Below, piece after piece: positions 42,240 to 50,990 of a stretch of DNA of 64,000 bases. The translations under genes and the position numbers were made by a program. This stretch comes from Paenibacillus nasutitermitis. Its GTDB lineage: Bacteria; Bacillota; Bacilli; Paenibacillales; Paenibacillaceae. The notes under the pieces are model-generated. The model searched no databases. It saw only the letters and a list, made by a program, of their open reading frames with translations, and was not told where the DNA came from. Every line of letters starts with the position of its first letter. Positions within the stretch are counted from its first letter, which is position 1. The stretch spans positions 1,269,275 through 1,333,274 of the forward strand of contig NZ_BMHP01000003.1 in NCBI RefSeq assembly GCF_014641075.1, given 5' to 3'.

Positions 42240-43538
42240 TTACCTGCAGAATGCATCTCTGAATTCTTGCGGAGCGAAGCCCGTCAGCTTCTTGAAGGAA
42301 CGGGCAAAGTTCGAAGCGGAACCATATCCGAGCTCTGCGGCTATGTCATGAATGCGGTTCCCTGTATCGGCCAGCAGCAGCTTGGCCCGGTCCAAACGGA
42401 CATTCTGGATGAATTCGGAAAGGTTAAGTCCGGTTTGTTGTTTAAAGAAGCGGGACAGATAGGTTGGATTGAAATGGACCAGATCCGCAAGCCTCACAAG
42501 AGATATATCCTCGTGAAGATGCGCGTCGATATAGACTTTGACTTTGGTCACGATATCCTGGGATCGGGCCTCCTGCTTATCGGTTCGAAGCATCTCTGTA
42601 CCTGTGCCAAGCCGGTAATCAAGAAGGATCGCGAGCGATTGGTGTGCTTCTGCGATCCTTTCCCATTCCAATGTCCCGGTACAAACCGCAAACGAAACCG
42701 TCCGCCCGATCGTTTCCTTCACTGCCCTTTGGATCGTCTCCAGCGTTTCACGGATGAACAGTCCGGTTTGCTCTTCCCGATGCCTGGAGACCTCCGGCCC
42801 GCTGCTTGTATGTTTCGCCTGCAGAAGCCATGCCATCAGGTTTGAACCGGAAGCGGTCATGATACTTTGCACAAGCGGAGAAAAATACTGCTCGGCAATC
42901 AGCCTGATCGTTTCTGCCGATGCTTTCCGGGCCATATATCCGGACGGAACCGGCGGAAATGGCGTGTCAAATCGGCAGATTGCCATCCAGACCGGTTCAT
43001 GGGGATTGAGGGACATGCCGAGCCGCTGCAATTCTTCCGCAATGCCGGGGCCGGCCTCCATCTCGCCGCAGAGTGCGGCAGCGAGCACATCCTGCAGCAT
43101 CATCTCATTCAACACCTGGAGCCTTTCTTCCGCCTCGGCTATCAATGCTTCGGCGCGAAGCGAACTTTCAATCTTGTCTATGGTCTGCTCGACGGCTTCC
43201 AGTACCTTTCCATAGCCTTCTGTTTTCAGAATATACCGGACTGCGCCGTCCTCCATAGCACGGTGCGCATAGTCAAACTCCTTATAGCCGGTTAAAAAAA
43301 TCACGCGGCAGGAGGGCCAACTGCTCTTCACATGATGGAGCAAGCCGATCCCATCCAGGCCGGGCATACGAATGTCCGAAAGGATAATATCGACTTTCAT
43401 CCGGCCCAATAGTTCAAGCGCTCCCTTCCCGGAATAGACGCGGTGCACATCCATTTCCCTTTTACCGTAATCTTTGAAATCTTCATATAATCCGTCGGCG
43501 ATAATCGGTTCATCATCGACAATCAAAAGCGTATACAT
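42240..43538 (-). CDS. YesN-type AraC response regulator, cassette B
   Basis: ATG 43538 (GGAGAGGTTCCC upstream) gives 432 residues; the longer frame is spacer. The receiver (1-120) has phospho-acceptor D55 in ILSDIRMPG. A middle region (about 130-330) precedes an AraC DNA-binding domain (about 335-432: ADLVHFNPTYLSRFFKQQTG; AAELGYGSASNFARSFKKLT). It pairs with the sensor kinase 100 bases upstream in the same direction. It probably activates the binding-protein/permease genes downstream. Confidence 0.93.
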   Translation of the reverse strand: MYTLLIVDDEPIIADGLYEDFKDYGKREMDVHRVYSGKGALELLGRMKVDIILSDIRMPGLDGIGLLHHVKSSWPSCRVIFLTGYKEFDYAHRAMEDGAVRYILKTEGYGKVLEAVEQTIDKIESSLRAEALIAEAEERLQVLNEMMLQDVLAAALCGEMEAGPGIAEELQRLGMSLNPHEPVWMAICRFDTPFPPVPSGYMARKASAETIRLIAEQYFSPLVQSIMTASGSNLMAWLLQAKHTSSGPEVSRHREEQTGLFIRETLETIQRAVKETIGRTVSFAVCTGTLEWERIAEAHQSLAILLDYRLGTGTEMLRTDKQEARSQDIVTKVKVYIDAHLHEDISLVRLADLVHFNPTYLSRFFKQQTGLNLSEFIQNVRLDRAKLLLADTGNRIHDIAAELGYGSASNFARSFKKLTGFAPQEFRDAFCR

Positions 43539-43638
43539 CGGGAACCTCTCCTTAAAGGGATGGTTGGTTTGAATCTGAAATCGTAAGATTTCAGGTTCAG
43601 CAGCCATCGTTGTTAACGTTTTGTGGAGCTTCATATGC

Positions 43639-45360
43639 TCAGATAACTGCCAGCCGGATGGTTACCGTGACACCGAGCTTGCCGCTGGCAATGCGAAGAC
43701 CGTACCCGCTTCCGAGAAGCAGCCTGATCCGCCGGTGTATATTAATCAAGCCCGTCACTTCCGCATGTTCGTTTGATTCGATTTCGGATTCGAACTTGCG
43801 GAGCTGTTCATCTGTCATCGGCGCTCCGTTATTCGCGACTTCAATGCATAATCCGTCTTTCTCCGAAAGAAACCGTATCTGTAGCCGTCCATTCTCTTCC
43901 AGCTTCTCCAGACCGTGCTCGAAAGCATTTTCAAGAATAGGCTGCAGAATTAAACGCGGTACAATGGTGTTTGCATATTCCGGCGGCAACTCATCGAACT
44001 CTACCCGAATTCTGCTGGAGAACCGCATGGACTGGATGTCGCAATACGCTCGCGCATGATTCACTTCCCGCTCCAACGTAACCTCATCCGAGGCATTGCG
44101 GGTTACGTATTGAAAATACTCGCCCAGCTGAAGCTGGAATTTCATTAGATGCTCATATTCGCCCCGCTTGGTCATTGTGTAAAGGATAAAAAAGCTGTTA
44201 TAGAGGAAATGGGGATTAATTTGAGTTTGGAGCTGTTTGAGCTCCGCCCGCTGCACCATAATGGTCTGCTTATAATTCTGGTCGATCAGGGAACGCAGCC
44301 GCCCAAGCATAGAATTGAATCGGTCATAGAGAAAACCAAACTCATCTTCGAACCGATGGCCGATCGTGAAATCCATGTCCCCGTTCTCAAGCCGCTTAAA
44401 CCCTCTGATCAGCGTATGCAGCGGCATCCGGATAAAGCGGAGAATCGCCAGCGAAAAAAGAATGATGATCAGCAGGACAGCAATGGAAAGGAGCCAGAAC
44501 GAAAATTTGTATTTTCCAAGCCCCGCAAACAGTGCGCTTTCCGGAATATAGCTGACCAAAGTAAGACCCAGATAAGAAGAAGCGCGGTAAATATAAAGAT
44601 AAGGCTTTCCTTTCATACTCATCGAACCACTGCCGCTGTCAGATATGCCTACCAGCACGCGGATACTTTCCTGTGTCGGCGATGCCGTATTGTCCGAAAT
44701 CAGTAAACGCTTATGGGCATCCATAAGGAAGGAACCGCTATTCTCGTTCAGGTTGAATTGCTTCAGAGATTCCTTGAGCCGAGAGAGGGATAGCTTGATC
44801 TGGACGGCATATAAGGGCTGAGGGCTTTTCTTGATATAGTTTGGAGGAAAATAAGCGTTCAGAAGCAGCAGCTCATCTTGATAAATCAACTGCGAAGGGG
44901 TCGAGTCGTCGAAGAAGGCCATCCGTTTCATATCCGATTCCTGCAGCTCCCCTATACTCCCTTGTGCCGGAATCAACCGCCCGATGGAGGGAATGTAGGC
45001 GATTACATTTTCAATGTAATTACTTCCGTTTTTGATCGCGCTCAGCCTCTGCTGCAGTTTGTTTAAATAATAGCCGCGTTCGTAATTGTCCATAAAAGGA
45101 ACGTTATTGGCGAGCCGGTTAATATCGTCATTGTACAGCGTATCGGATTGCACCAGCTTCAGCCCCTGAATCTCCTTCTCGAGTTTATCCAGATAGTAGG
45201 ACATCTGGGCTGCCTTTGTATTGAGAATTTCTCTTTTGATCGCGGTTACGCCCCACTTGTACATGCTGATCCCGATGCCATAAAGCGGCACCATAATGAT
45301 CAGAAAGGTAAGAACAAGCCGCATAAATATCGATCTGCGCCAAAAGCCGACCACCTTCAA
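43639..45360 (-). CDS. YesM-type sensor histidine kinase, cassette B
   Basis: TTG 45360 (AAGGGGGA upstream) is preferred, giving 573 residues. Membrane helices lie at about 13-34 and 287-310, with a 250-residue extracellular sensor between them. Then come a HAMP-like segment and the His-kinase domain with phospho-acceptor H384 (QINPHFLYNSF) and an ATPase domain (LQPILENAFEHGL). YesM-type kinases signal to YesN regulators on sugar binding. It is first in cassette B, preceded by two terminators of cassette C. Confidence 0.92.
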   Translation of the reverse strand: MKVVGFWRRSIFMRLVLTFLIIMVPLYGIGISMYKWGVTAIKREILNTKAAQMSYYLDKLEKEIQGLKLVQSDTLYNDDINRLANNVPFMDNYERGYYLNKLQQRLSAIKNGSNYIENVIAYIPSIGRLIPAQGSIGELQESDMKRMAFFDDSTPSQLIYQDELLLLNAYFPPNYIKKSPQPLYAVQIKLSLSRLKESLKQFNLNENSGSFLMDAHKRLLISDNTASPTQESIRVLVGISDSGSGSMSMKGKPYLYIYRASSYLGLTLVSYIPESALFAGLGKYKFSFWLLSIAVLLIIILFSLAILRFIRMPLHTLIRGFKRLENGDMDFTIGHRFEDEFGFLYDRFNSMLGRLRSLIDQNYKQTIMVQRAELKQLQTQINPHFLYNSFFILYTMTKRGEYEHLMKFQLQLGEYFQYVTRNASDEVTLEREVNHARAYCDIQSMRFSSRIRVEFDELPPEYANTIVPRLILQPILENAFEHGLEKLEENGRLQIRFLSEKDGLCIEVANNGAPMTDEQLRKFESEIESNEHAEVTGLINIHRRIRLLLGSGYGLRIASGKLGVTVTIRLAVI

Positions 45361-45448
45361 ACCCGCATCCCCCTTCCTATACGAAATATGTACCCTTCCC
45401 TTATTAAGCCATAAGTCACGGAAAAACACACCTGTATGCTCCTCACAC

Positions 45449-45510
45449 AAAAAAAAGAAGCACCCTGATGTCCCGCTCTACCTTCAGAGCAGAATGCCAC
45501 CTAAGGTGCT
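45449..45510 (-). terminator. Second of two tandem terminators after cassette C
   Basis: On the minus strand AGCACCTT... and ...AGGGTGCT form the outer stem, with an inner GCTCTGAAGGTAGAGC hairpin, followed by TTCTTTTTTTTG. It separates cassette C from the cassette B sensor gene. Confidence 0.75.
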
Positions 45511-45617
45511 ACCGGCACATACACATGCTTCAACTGAAAACTATTACATACTGCGGGCAGCGCCTTCGTTTTTCTGCACGGTGCGCCCCGTTTTACGTTC
45601 TGATTTGTGGGAAATGC

Positions 45618-45641
45618 GAAAAAGGGGCTATCGCCCCCTTC
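45618..45641 (-). terminator. First of two tandem terminators after cassette C
   Basis: On the minus strand GGGGC-GATA-GCCCC forms a compact stem followed by TTTTTCGC, about 35 bases after the stop of the permease at 45675. Confidence 0.8.
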
Positions 45642-45674
45642 CTTTAAAGCCGCTTACGATCGCCCGGCATGGCC

Positions 45675-46574
45675 TCACGATTTTACACTGCCAAGTACAA
45701 TGCCCTTGACAAAAAACTTCTGCAGGAACGGATACACAAGCAGGATCGGCAATGCCCCAAGGAAAATCTGGGCGGCTTTGGCCGTTCGGTCCGATACCTC
45801 CGCCAAATCCTTCATATCTCTTCCCGACATGGAGGTCAGGTCAATATGCGCCAGCATGCTCTGCAGATACGTGGACAATGGGTATTTGTCCTGGGATTGC
45901 ATAAGGATCAGTCCGTCGAACCAGGAATTCCAATGGTTGACCATCGCAAACAGGCCTATGGTAGCAAGAGCCGGCAGAGAAAGCGGTGTGTAAATCTTAA
46001 ATAAAATGACCCAGTGGCTGGCACCGTCGATGGATGCCGCCTCCTCCATTTCCTTGGGCAGTCCTCTGAAGAAGTTCAACAGCAGAATCACGTTGAATAT
46101 CGGCACGGCACCCGGCAGAATCAGCGCCCACATCGAATCCAGAAGGCCCACCCATTTAATGGTCATGTACCAGGGTATAAGGCCGCCATTAAAAAGAATC
46201 GTAAACACGAAAATCCATGCATAGACCGTCCGGAGCCGAAAGGCTTGCGTTTCCTTCGACAACGGGTAGGCCACCAATAAAGTCAGGACCATGTTAATGG
46301 CCGTACCCAGCAGTACCCTCTGCACCGTAACGCTTATCGAATTCAGAAACTCCGGTTTTTTGAGAATGAATTCATAGGAGCTTGTGGTAAAACCTACGGG
46401 CCACAGCTTCACCATTCCGGCTCCCGCTGCACTGCTGCTGCTGAAGGAAAGAGCCAAAACATGGACAAGTGGCAGGATGCACAAAAGGGACAGTGCAACA
46501 AGGAAGGCGATATTAAACCCGTTGAACACACGATATCCTATGCCTGCGCTGCGCATGAGACGGATCAACCCCAT
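45675..46574 (-). CDS. YtcP-like sugar ABC permease, cassette C
   Basis: The 299-residue permease starts at ATG 46574, one base after the LplB-like stop; ATG 46556 is an alternative as neither has a good site. It has six helices, an EAA loop (MEEAASIDGASHWVILFKIY) and the ending FLQKFFVKGIVLGSVKS. It is nearly parallel to cassette B's gene at 38479 and is followed by two terminators. Confidence 0.92.
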   Translation of the reverse strand: MGLIRLMRSAGIGYRVFNGFNIAFLVALSLLCILPLVHVLALSFSSSSAAGAGMVKLWPVGFTTSSYEFILKKPEFLNSISVTVQRVLLGTAINMVLTLLVAYPLSKETQAFRLRTVYAWIFVFTILFNGGLIPWYMTIKWVGLLDSMWALILPGAVPIFNVILLLNFFRGLPKEMEEAASIDGASHWVILFKIYTPLSLPALATIGLFAMVNHWNSWFDGLILMQSQDKYPLSTYLQSMLAHIDLTSMSGRDMKDLAEVSDRTAKAAQIFLGALPILLVYPFLQKFFVKGIVLGSVKS

Positions 46575-46575
46575 T

Positions 46576-47475
46576 CTAGAAAATTCTGTAGTTAGCCAGC
46601 CGGTAGGCCAGAATGTAGGAGATAGAAATCATAATAAAAGACACGACAGACTTGAGCAGGCCGATCGCAGTCGCCAGACTGTATTGCGCCTGACCTAATC
46701 CGACTCTGTATACTAGCGTATCCACAATATCTCCGCTCTCGTAAACAGAAGGACTGTACAGATTAAAAACCTGGTCGAACCCCGCATTAAGCACATTGCC
46801 CAGACTCAGCGTTGCCAGCAGAATCACGATCGGCATAATACCGGGAAGCGTGATGTTCAGCGTTTGTTTCCAACGGTTCGCTCCATCAATGAGAGACGCT
46901 TCGTACAGAGCGGGATTAATCCCTGTCAAAGCAGCCAAATAAACAATCGTATTGAAGCCGAATTCCTTCCACAAATCGGTTGTAACAAGGGTGAACGGAA
47001 ACCAGCGGTTGTCGCCCAGAAAATAGATGGGGTCTATGCCGAACACGCCCATTACCTGGTTAACGATCCCTTGCGATGGAGACAGGATATCGACGAGAAT
47101 GCCACCCAGAATAATCCATGAGAGAAAATGGGGCAAGTAGATCAAGGTCTGAACGCTTCTTTTCAGCCATATTTTGCGCACCTCATTCAACAACAACGCA
47201 ATCAGGATCGGAACGATTTGACCCGCTACAATCTTAAGGCAGGCAATGTATACCGTATTCCACAGAACCCTTCTCGAATCTGGCATATCCCACATAAACT
47301 TAAAGTTATCGAACCCTACCCATTGATTATCAAAGAAGGGCCGGCCCGGCAGAAATTTCTGAAATGCCATTGTCAACCCGAACAGCGGAACATAACTGAA
47401 CACAACAACGAGCAGAAGGCCCGGAAGGATCATTAGATGAAGCGGTGCTTCTTTTCTCCAGTGTCTTAACCTCAT
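46576..47475 (-). CDS. LplB-like sugar ABC permease, cassette C
   Basis: This 299-residue permease starts at ATG 47475 behind GAAAGGACGG: MRLRHWRKEAPLHLMILPGL, six helices, and an EAA loop (LYEASLIDGANRWKQTLNIT). It partners the permease at 45675. Shares the same blocks with the cassette B permease, consistent with duplication. Confidence 0.93.
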   Translation of the reverse strand: MRLRHWRKEAPLHLMILPGLLLVVVFSYVPLFGLTMAFQKFLPGRPFFDNQWVGFDNFKFMWDMPDSRRVLWNTVYIACLKIVAGQIVPILIALLLNEVRKIWLKRSVQTLIYLPHFLSWIILGGILVDILSPSQGIVNQVMGVFGIDPIYFLGDNRWFPFTLVTTDLWKEFGFNTIVYLAALTGINPALYEASLIDGANRWKQTLNITLPGIMPIVILLATLSLGNVLNAGFDQVFNLYSPSVYESGDIVDTLVYRVGLGQAQYSLATAIGLLKSVVSFIMISISYILAYRLANYRIF

Positions 47476-47545
47476 CTCATCCGTCCTTTCCCCCAGGATA
47501 GTATTTCAGGAAAAAGGGGGAGCATGATGCGCACCCCCTGCTGGC

Positions 47546-49234
47546 TCAATCTTGCTTGGCGTACCATTCATTGACTTCTTTCGTAATTTGGTCCCCACCT
47601 AGTTTTTTCCAATTTTTAGTGAATTTATCAAATTCATCAATCGAGGCTCCGCCCATAATGATTTTGGTGAATGTTTCCTTAAGCAGCGATTCCAGCGTGC
47701 TATTCTTCTCCACCATAGTTGGAGTAGGAGCTCCGAAGAATTCCGATCTGAGCAGCACATCCTCGGCGACATATTTCTCGATAACGGAGAAGGAGCTGCC
47801 TTTACCAAACACATTGTACATGCCCCATCCCTTGGGATCGCCATCCAGATAGGATTTCACCGCAGCGAAATCGGTTTTGATGTAATCTTTCATCTGCGAG
47901 AGGTCGTTATTATTGTCCAAAGCATAAGAAATCTGCTTGTACTTATCCATATTGCTCGTCATCGGCGCGCCGGCGATTATCGCATGCTTAAACGCTTCAA
48001 TTCCATCAGGTGTCGTTCCATACGTATCCAATTCCGTACCTTTGTCAAAGCTGGTATCGAAGAACAGATTCAGCATTTTGACTGCGGCTTCCGGGTGTGC
48101 CGCATCTTTACGAACGACGTAATATTGTCCGACCGGGAATGGAATTTGCGCTTTGGCTTGTGTGCCATCAATAGAAGGAAGGGGAAAGGATTTCCATTCC
48201 ATACCGGGATCAAGGTCTTTGCCTCCTTGCAAAGGCCATAGCGGTGTCCACATCAAGCCATAATACATGCCGATTTTTCCGCTTGTCACCTGTTCGGCAA
48301 CCTTGTTTCCATCCTTGGTGCCGAATTCTCTGTCAATTTCCTTGTCCTTATACATCCGCTGAAGCTCGGCCAGGGCTGTCTTCATTTCCGGCTGGATGTT
48401 GCTGTTCACAATCTGGCCTGACTCATCCTTGATCCACATATTGAACTGGGCATGATAGCCGTTCAGGAAACCTTCAAAACCCGGAAATCCACCGTTCAGA
48501 TCCTTCGAGAGGGCCATTCCGTAAGTATCCGCCTTGTTGTTTCCGTCCGGATCGTTATTTGTAAAGGCTTTGGAAATGGCCAATACATCAGCAATCGTCT
48601 TGGGCTCCGGAAGATTCAGCTTCTTTAGCCAGTCCATGCGGACCCACAGGAGAGGGACCTCGTCGATGTCCGACCCGATTCGGGGGATGCCCAGCAGCTT
48701 GCCGTCGAAGGTAGCCGATTTTAAGGAAATACCGCCATCTGCATTAAACTGTTCTTTTACAAATTCCGTTGCTTGCAGATCGAATGATTCTTTCAGGTCA
48801 GCCAGTTGTCCGGCTTCGGCCATTTGATTTAATTGAGAGCTGTTAACGACCATAATATCCGCGAGATCGTCACTGGCAATCGATACGTTCAACTTCTCTG
48901 TATAGCCGCCCCCCTGAAGCGTCCACTTGAATTTAACGTTAATGCCCAGCCTTTCAGCATAGGCCCGCGTCCATTCGTTATCCTCCGCCGAATCGCCCTC
49001 CACGAACTTGGTGTTCTCATCGTATGGACGGATAACGGTCACTTCAATCGGCGGGTCGAATTTGCCAAGCGGATCCGCTACCTGAGCGTCCTTAGAGCCG
49101 GATTCTCCTTCATTTGCTTGCGGAGTGTCAGATGAGCCGGGCTTGTTGTCGCCATTCCCGCTGCAAGCGGAGAGCAAGCTCATGATCATGATAGACAATA
49201 AAACAACAATCGCTATTGATCTGGTTGTTTTCAT
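47546..49234 (-). CDS. Extracellular sugar-binding lipoprotein, cassette C
   Basis: This 562-residue lipoprotein has a signal ending LLSAC (cysteine about 24) and a Gly/Ser/Asp-rich linker. The mature domain has NDPDGNNKADTYGM (calcium-loop-like) and the ending KKLGGDQITKEVNEWYAKQD. It starts at ATG 49234 behind AGGGGGAT. Paralogue of the cassette B protein in the same position. Confidence 0.93.
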   Translation of the reverse strand: MKTTRSIAIVVLLSIMIMSLLSACSGNGDNKPGSSDTPQANEGESGSKDAQVADPLGKFDPPIEVTVIRPYDENTKFVEGDSAEDNEWTRAYAERLGINVKFKWTLQGGGYTEKLNVSIASDDLADIMVVNSSQLNQMAEAGQLADLKESFDLQATEFVKEQFNADGGISLKSATFDGKLLGIPRIGSDIDEVPLLWVRMDWLKKLNLPEPKTIADVLAISKAFTNNDPDGNNKADTYGMALSKDLNGGFPGFEGFLNGYHAQFNMWIKDESGQIVNSNIQPEMKTALAELQRMYKDKEIDREFGTKDGNKVAEQVTSGKIGMYYGLMWTPLWPLQGGKDLDPGMEWKSFPLPSIDGTQAKAQIPFPVGQYYVVRKDAAHPEAAVKMLNLFFDTSFDKGTELDTYGTTPDGIEAFKHAIIAGAPMTSNMDKYKQISYALDNNNDLSQMKDYIKTDFAAVKSYLDGDPKGWGMYNVFGKGSSFSVIEKYVAEDVLLRSEFFGAPTPTMVEKNSTLESLLKETFTKIIMGGASIDEFDKFTKNWKKLGGDQITKEVNEWYAKQD

Positions 49235-49262
49235 TCCTAATCCCCCTGATTCATTTCTGGAG

Positions 49263-49276
49263 AGTGCGCGCGCACT
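49263..49276. promoter_or_regulatory. 14-bp perfect palindrome before cassette C binding-protein gene
   Basis: AGTGCGCGCGCACT is self-complementary and lies 29 bases upstream of the start, between it and a cre-like site. It could be an operator, or a chance alternating CG stretch. Confidence 0.35.
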
Positions 49277-49296
49277 TTCAGATTTGATTTTAGCCT

Positions 49297-49310
49297 TGGA
49301 AACGTTATCG
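49297..49310 (+). promoter_or_regulatory. cre-like catabolite-repression site (cassette C)
   Basis: TGGAAACGTTATCG matches TGNAANCGNNNNC with only the final base (G for A) off consensus. It is about 65 bases upstream of the binding-protein ATG, in the same relative position as the cre-like site in cassette B. Confidence 0.5.
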
Positions 49311-49366
49311 CGAAATGAGACAATTTAGATTTCGCTTGACTTATTTGGATATATCACGTTTTTTTG

Positions 49367-50986
49367 TCATTTACGTGAGCTTTCCCTATATTCCAAAGGG
49401 GTACGGTCGGTCGTCTTTTTGAAAAACCGCGTGAAATACGCCGCTGAATCGAAACCCACGCCGGCAGCGATATTCTGTATCTTATCGTCGGTATCCTTCA
49501 GCATCCGTTTCGCTTCGTTCAGCCGGATCGTCATGATGGCATCGGACAGATTCTCGCCTGTCAATTGTTTGTAAAGCTTGGACAAATAATAGGGGTTATA
49601 TGCGACTTCTTCCCCAATCCGGGTCAACGACAAGTCGCCGGCCAAATGAGCATCAATATACTGCCGGATTCGCAGCACCAGATTCCGGCCATGCTGATCC
49701 GCCCGATTCTCTTTGTAGCTGCACAGGATATCGCCCGTCTTCGCCATACTGCGCATCGTATCCTGCCATTCCGCGTATGTGGCGGAATGGGTCAACTGCT
49801 CCATTCTCTCCTCAAGCAGCACATGCTGCATATCCTCGTTCATGGCATAGGTCATCAGGACGGCAACAAGCCGATAGGAGGCGATTTGACGAATATCGGG
49901 CAGCGGCATCAGAGTCTTATCGCCTATCAGTTCATCCATACCGGCGAGCCATTCAAGCCTTTCGCTGTGCTCCAGATGGCGTTCCAATCGGGCTACCAAC
50001 CTTACCATATGCTGCAGGGCAGCGTGCTGTACGCCGTCACCGGCTGAATCTTCGGATCCTTCAAGCAGCAGTTCCTGGCCAATTCCCAGGCTGCTTCTGA
50101 GCAATCGCTGCAGTCTTTCATATTGGCTGGCTATCATTTTCCAATCGCACATTTCGGCTGACAACGCGAAGGATACGTCCAGCTTCAACAGCTCCCGGCT
50201 CGTCTGTTGAATGCGTTCTACAACCTCGTGAACAAATCTCACAAGGCTGCGGCCACCGCTGTCATCCCCATCCTGAATCAACCAGATTACTCTCGATTGA
50301 TCCAAAGCAAAGGAGCACTGCCTCACGTAGCTCTGCCAATATTCATCCGCAATATTCTGCAATGCGTACAGAAGCAGTGCTTTATCCGGATTCGGAAGGT
50401 CGTTATGCAGGTCCACCTTGGCCATTACCAGGAATACGGGCTGATCGCTGATCAGTCCCAGATCAAGCTCATCGAGCTGCTCTTGCATAGACCTGGAGGA
50501 AGCAGCTGTTTCTTCCAGGAGCAGCTGTTGAACCCACTCCTTCTGCAGGGAGGGCAGGGCAACCTGCAGGCGCGCTCGTGTCTGTGCCAGCTGAAGACTG
50601 TCTGCCAGCTCCTTGTCGATCTCCATCACTGCCCGCTCCACCGCAGCCAGAATAGCCTGGTCGCCTTCTGTTTTGAGGATGTAGTCAGCCGCCCGGTTGT
50701 GAACGGCTTCCTTCACGTAGCTGAACTCATCATAACCGGTCAGGAAAATAACCTTGCATCGCGGCCAATTATGCAAGACATGCCGCTGGAGCTCAAGACC
50801 GTCCATCCCCGGCATGGAAATATCCGTAAGCACAATATCCATGGCCGTCCGCTGCAGCCACTCCAGCGCTTCATCGGCTGAATAGGATTTATACACCTCA
50901 AGCTGCAGAAATTCGCACTCCTTGATCAGAGCAGCCATCCCATTCACAATAAAAGGTTCGTCGTCCACAAGCAGCAATCGACGCAT
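49367..50986 (-). CDS. YesN-type AraC response regulator, cassette C
   Basis: ATG 50986 behind AGGAGAGG gives 539 residues. The receiver (1-120) has D55 in VLTDISMPG. A long helical middle (about 130-430) precedes an AraC domain (about 437-535: IGEEVAYNPYYLSKLYKQLT; AAGVGFDSAAYFTRFFKKTT). It lies four bases after the sensor gene, so the two are co-translated. About 107 residues longer than its cassette B counterpart, all in the middle region. Confidence 0.93.
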   Translation of the reverse strand: MRRLLLVDDEPFIVNGMAALIKECEFLQLEVYKSYSADEALEWLQRTAMDIVLTDISMPGMDGLELQRHVLHNWPRCKVIFLTGYDEFSYVKEAVHNRAADYILKTEGDQAILAAVERAVMEIDKELADSLQLAQTRARLQVALPSLQKEWVQQLLLEETAASSRSMQEQLDELDLGLISDQPVFLVMAKVDLHNDLPNPDKALLLYALQNIADEYWQSYVRQCSFALDQSRVIWLIQDGDDSGGRSLVRFVHEVVERIQQTSRELLKLDVSFALSAEMCDWKMIASQYERLQRLLRSSLGIGQELLLEGSEDSAGDGVQHAALQHMVRLVARLERHLEHSERLEWLAGMDELIGDKTLMPLPDIRQIASYRLVAVLMTYAMNEDMQHVLLEERMEQLTHSATYAEWQDTMRSMAKTGDILCSYKENRADQHGRNLVLRIRQYIDAHLAGDLSLTRIGEEVAYNPYYLSKLYKQLTGENLSDAIMTIRLNEAKRMLKDTDDKIQNIAAGVGFDSAAYFTRFFKKTTDRTPLEYRESSRK

Positions 50987-50990
50987 ATCT

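Noticed and set aside
49263..49276. Z-DNA-like or origin-related CG palindrome
   Set aside because: Too short and isolated; no DnaA boxes or iterons nearby. Kept only as a weak operator candidate.
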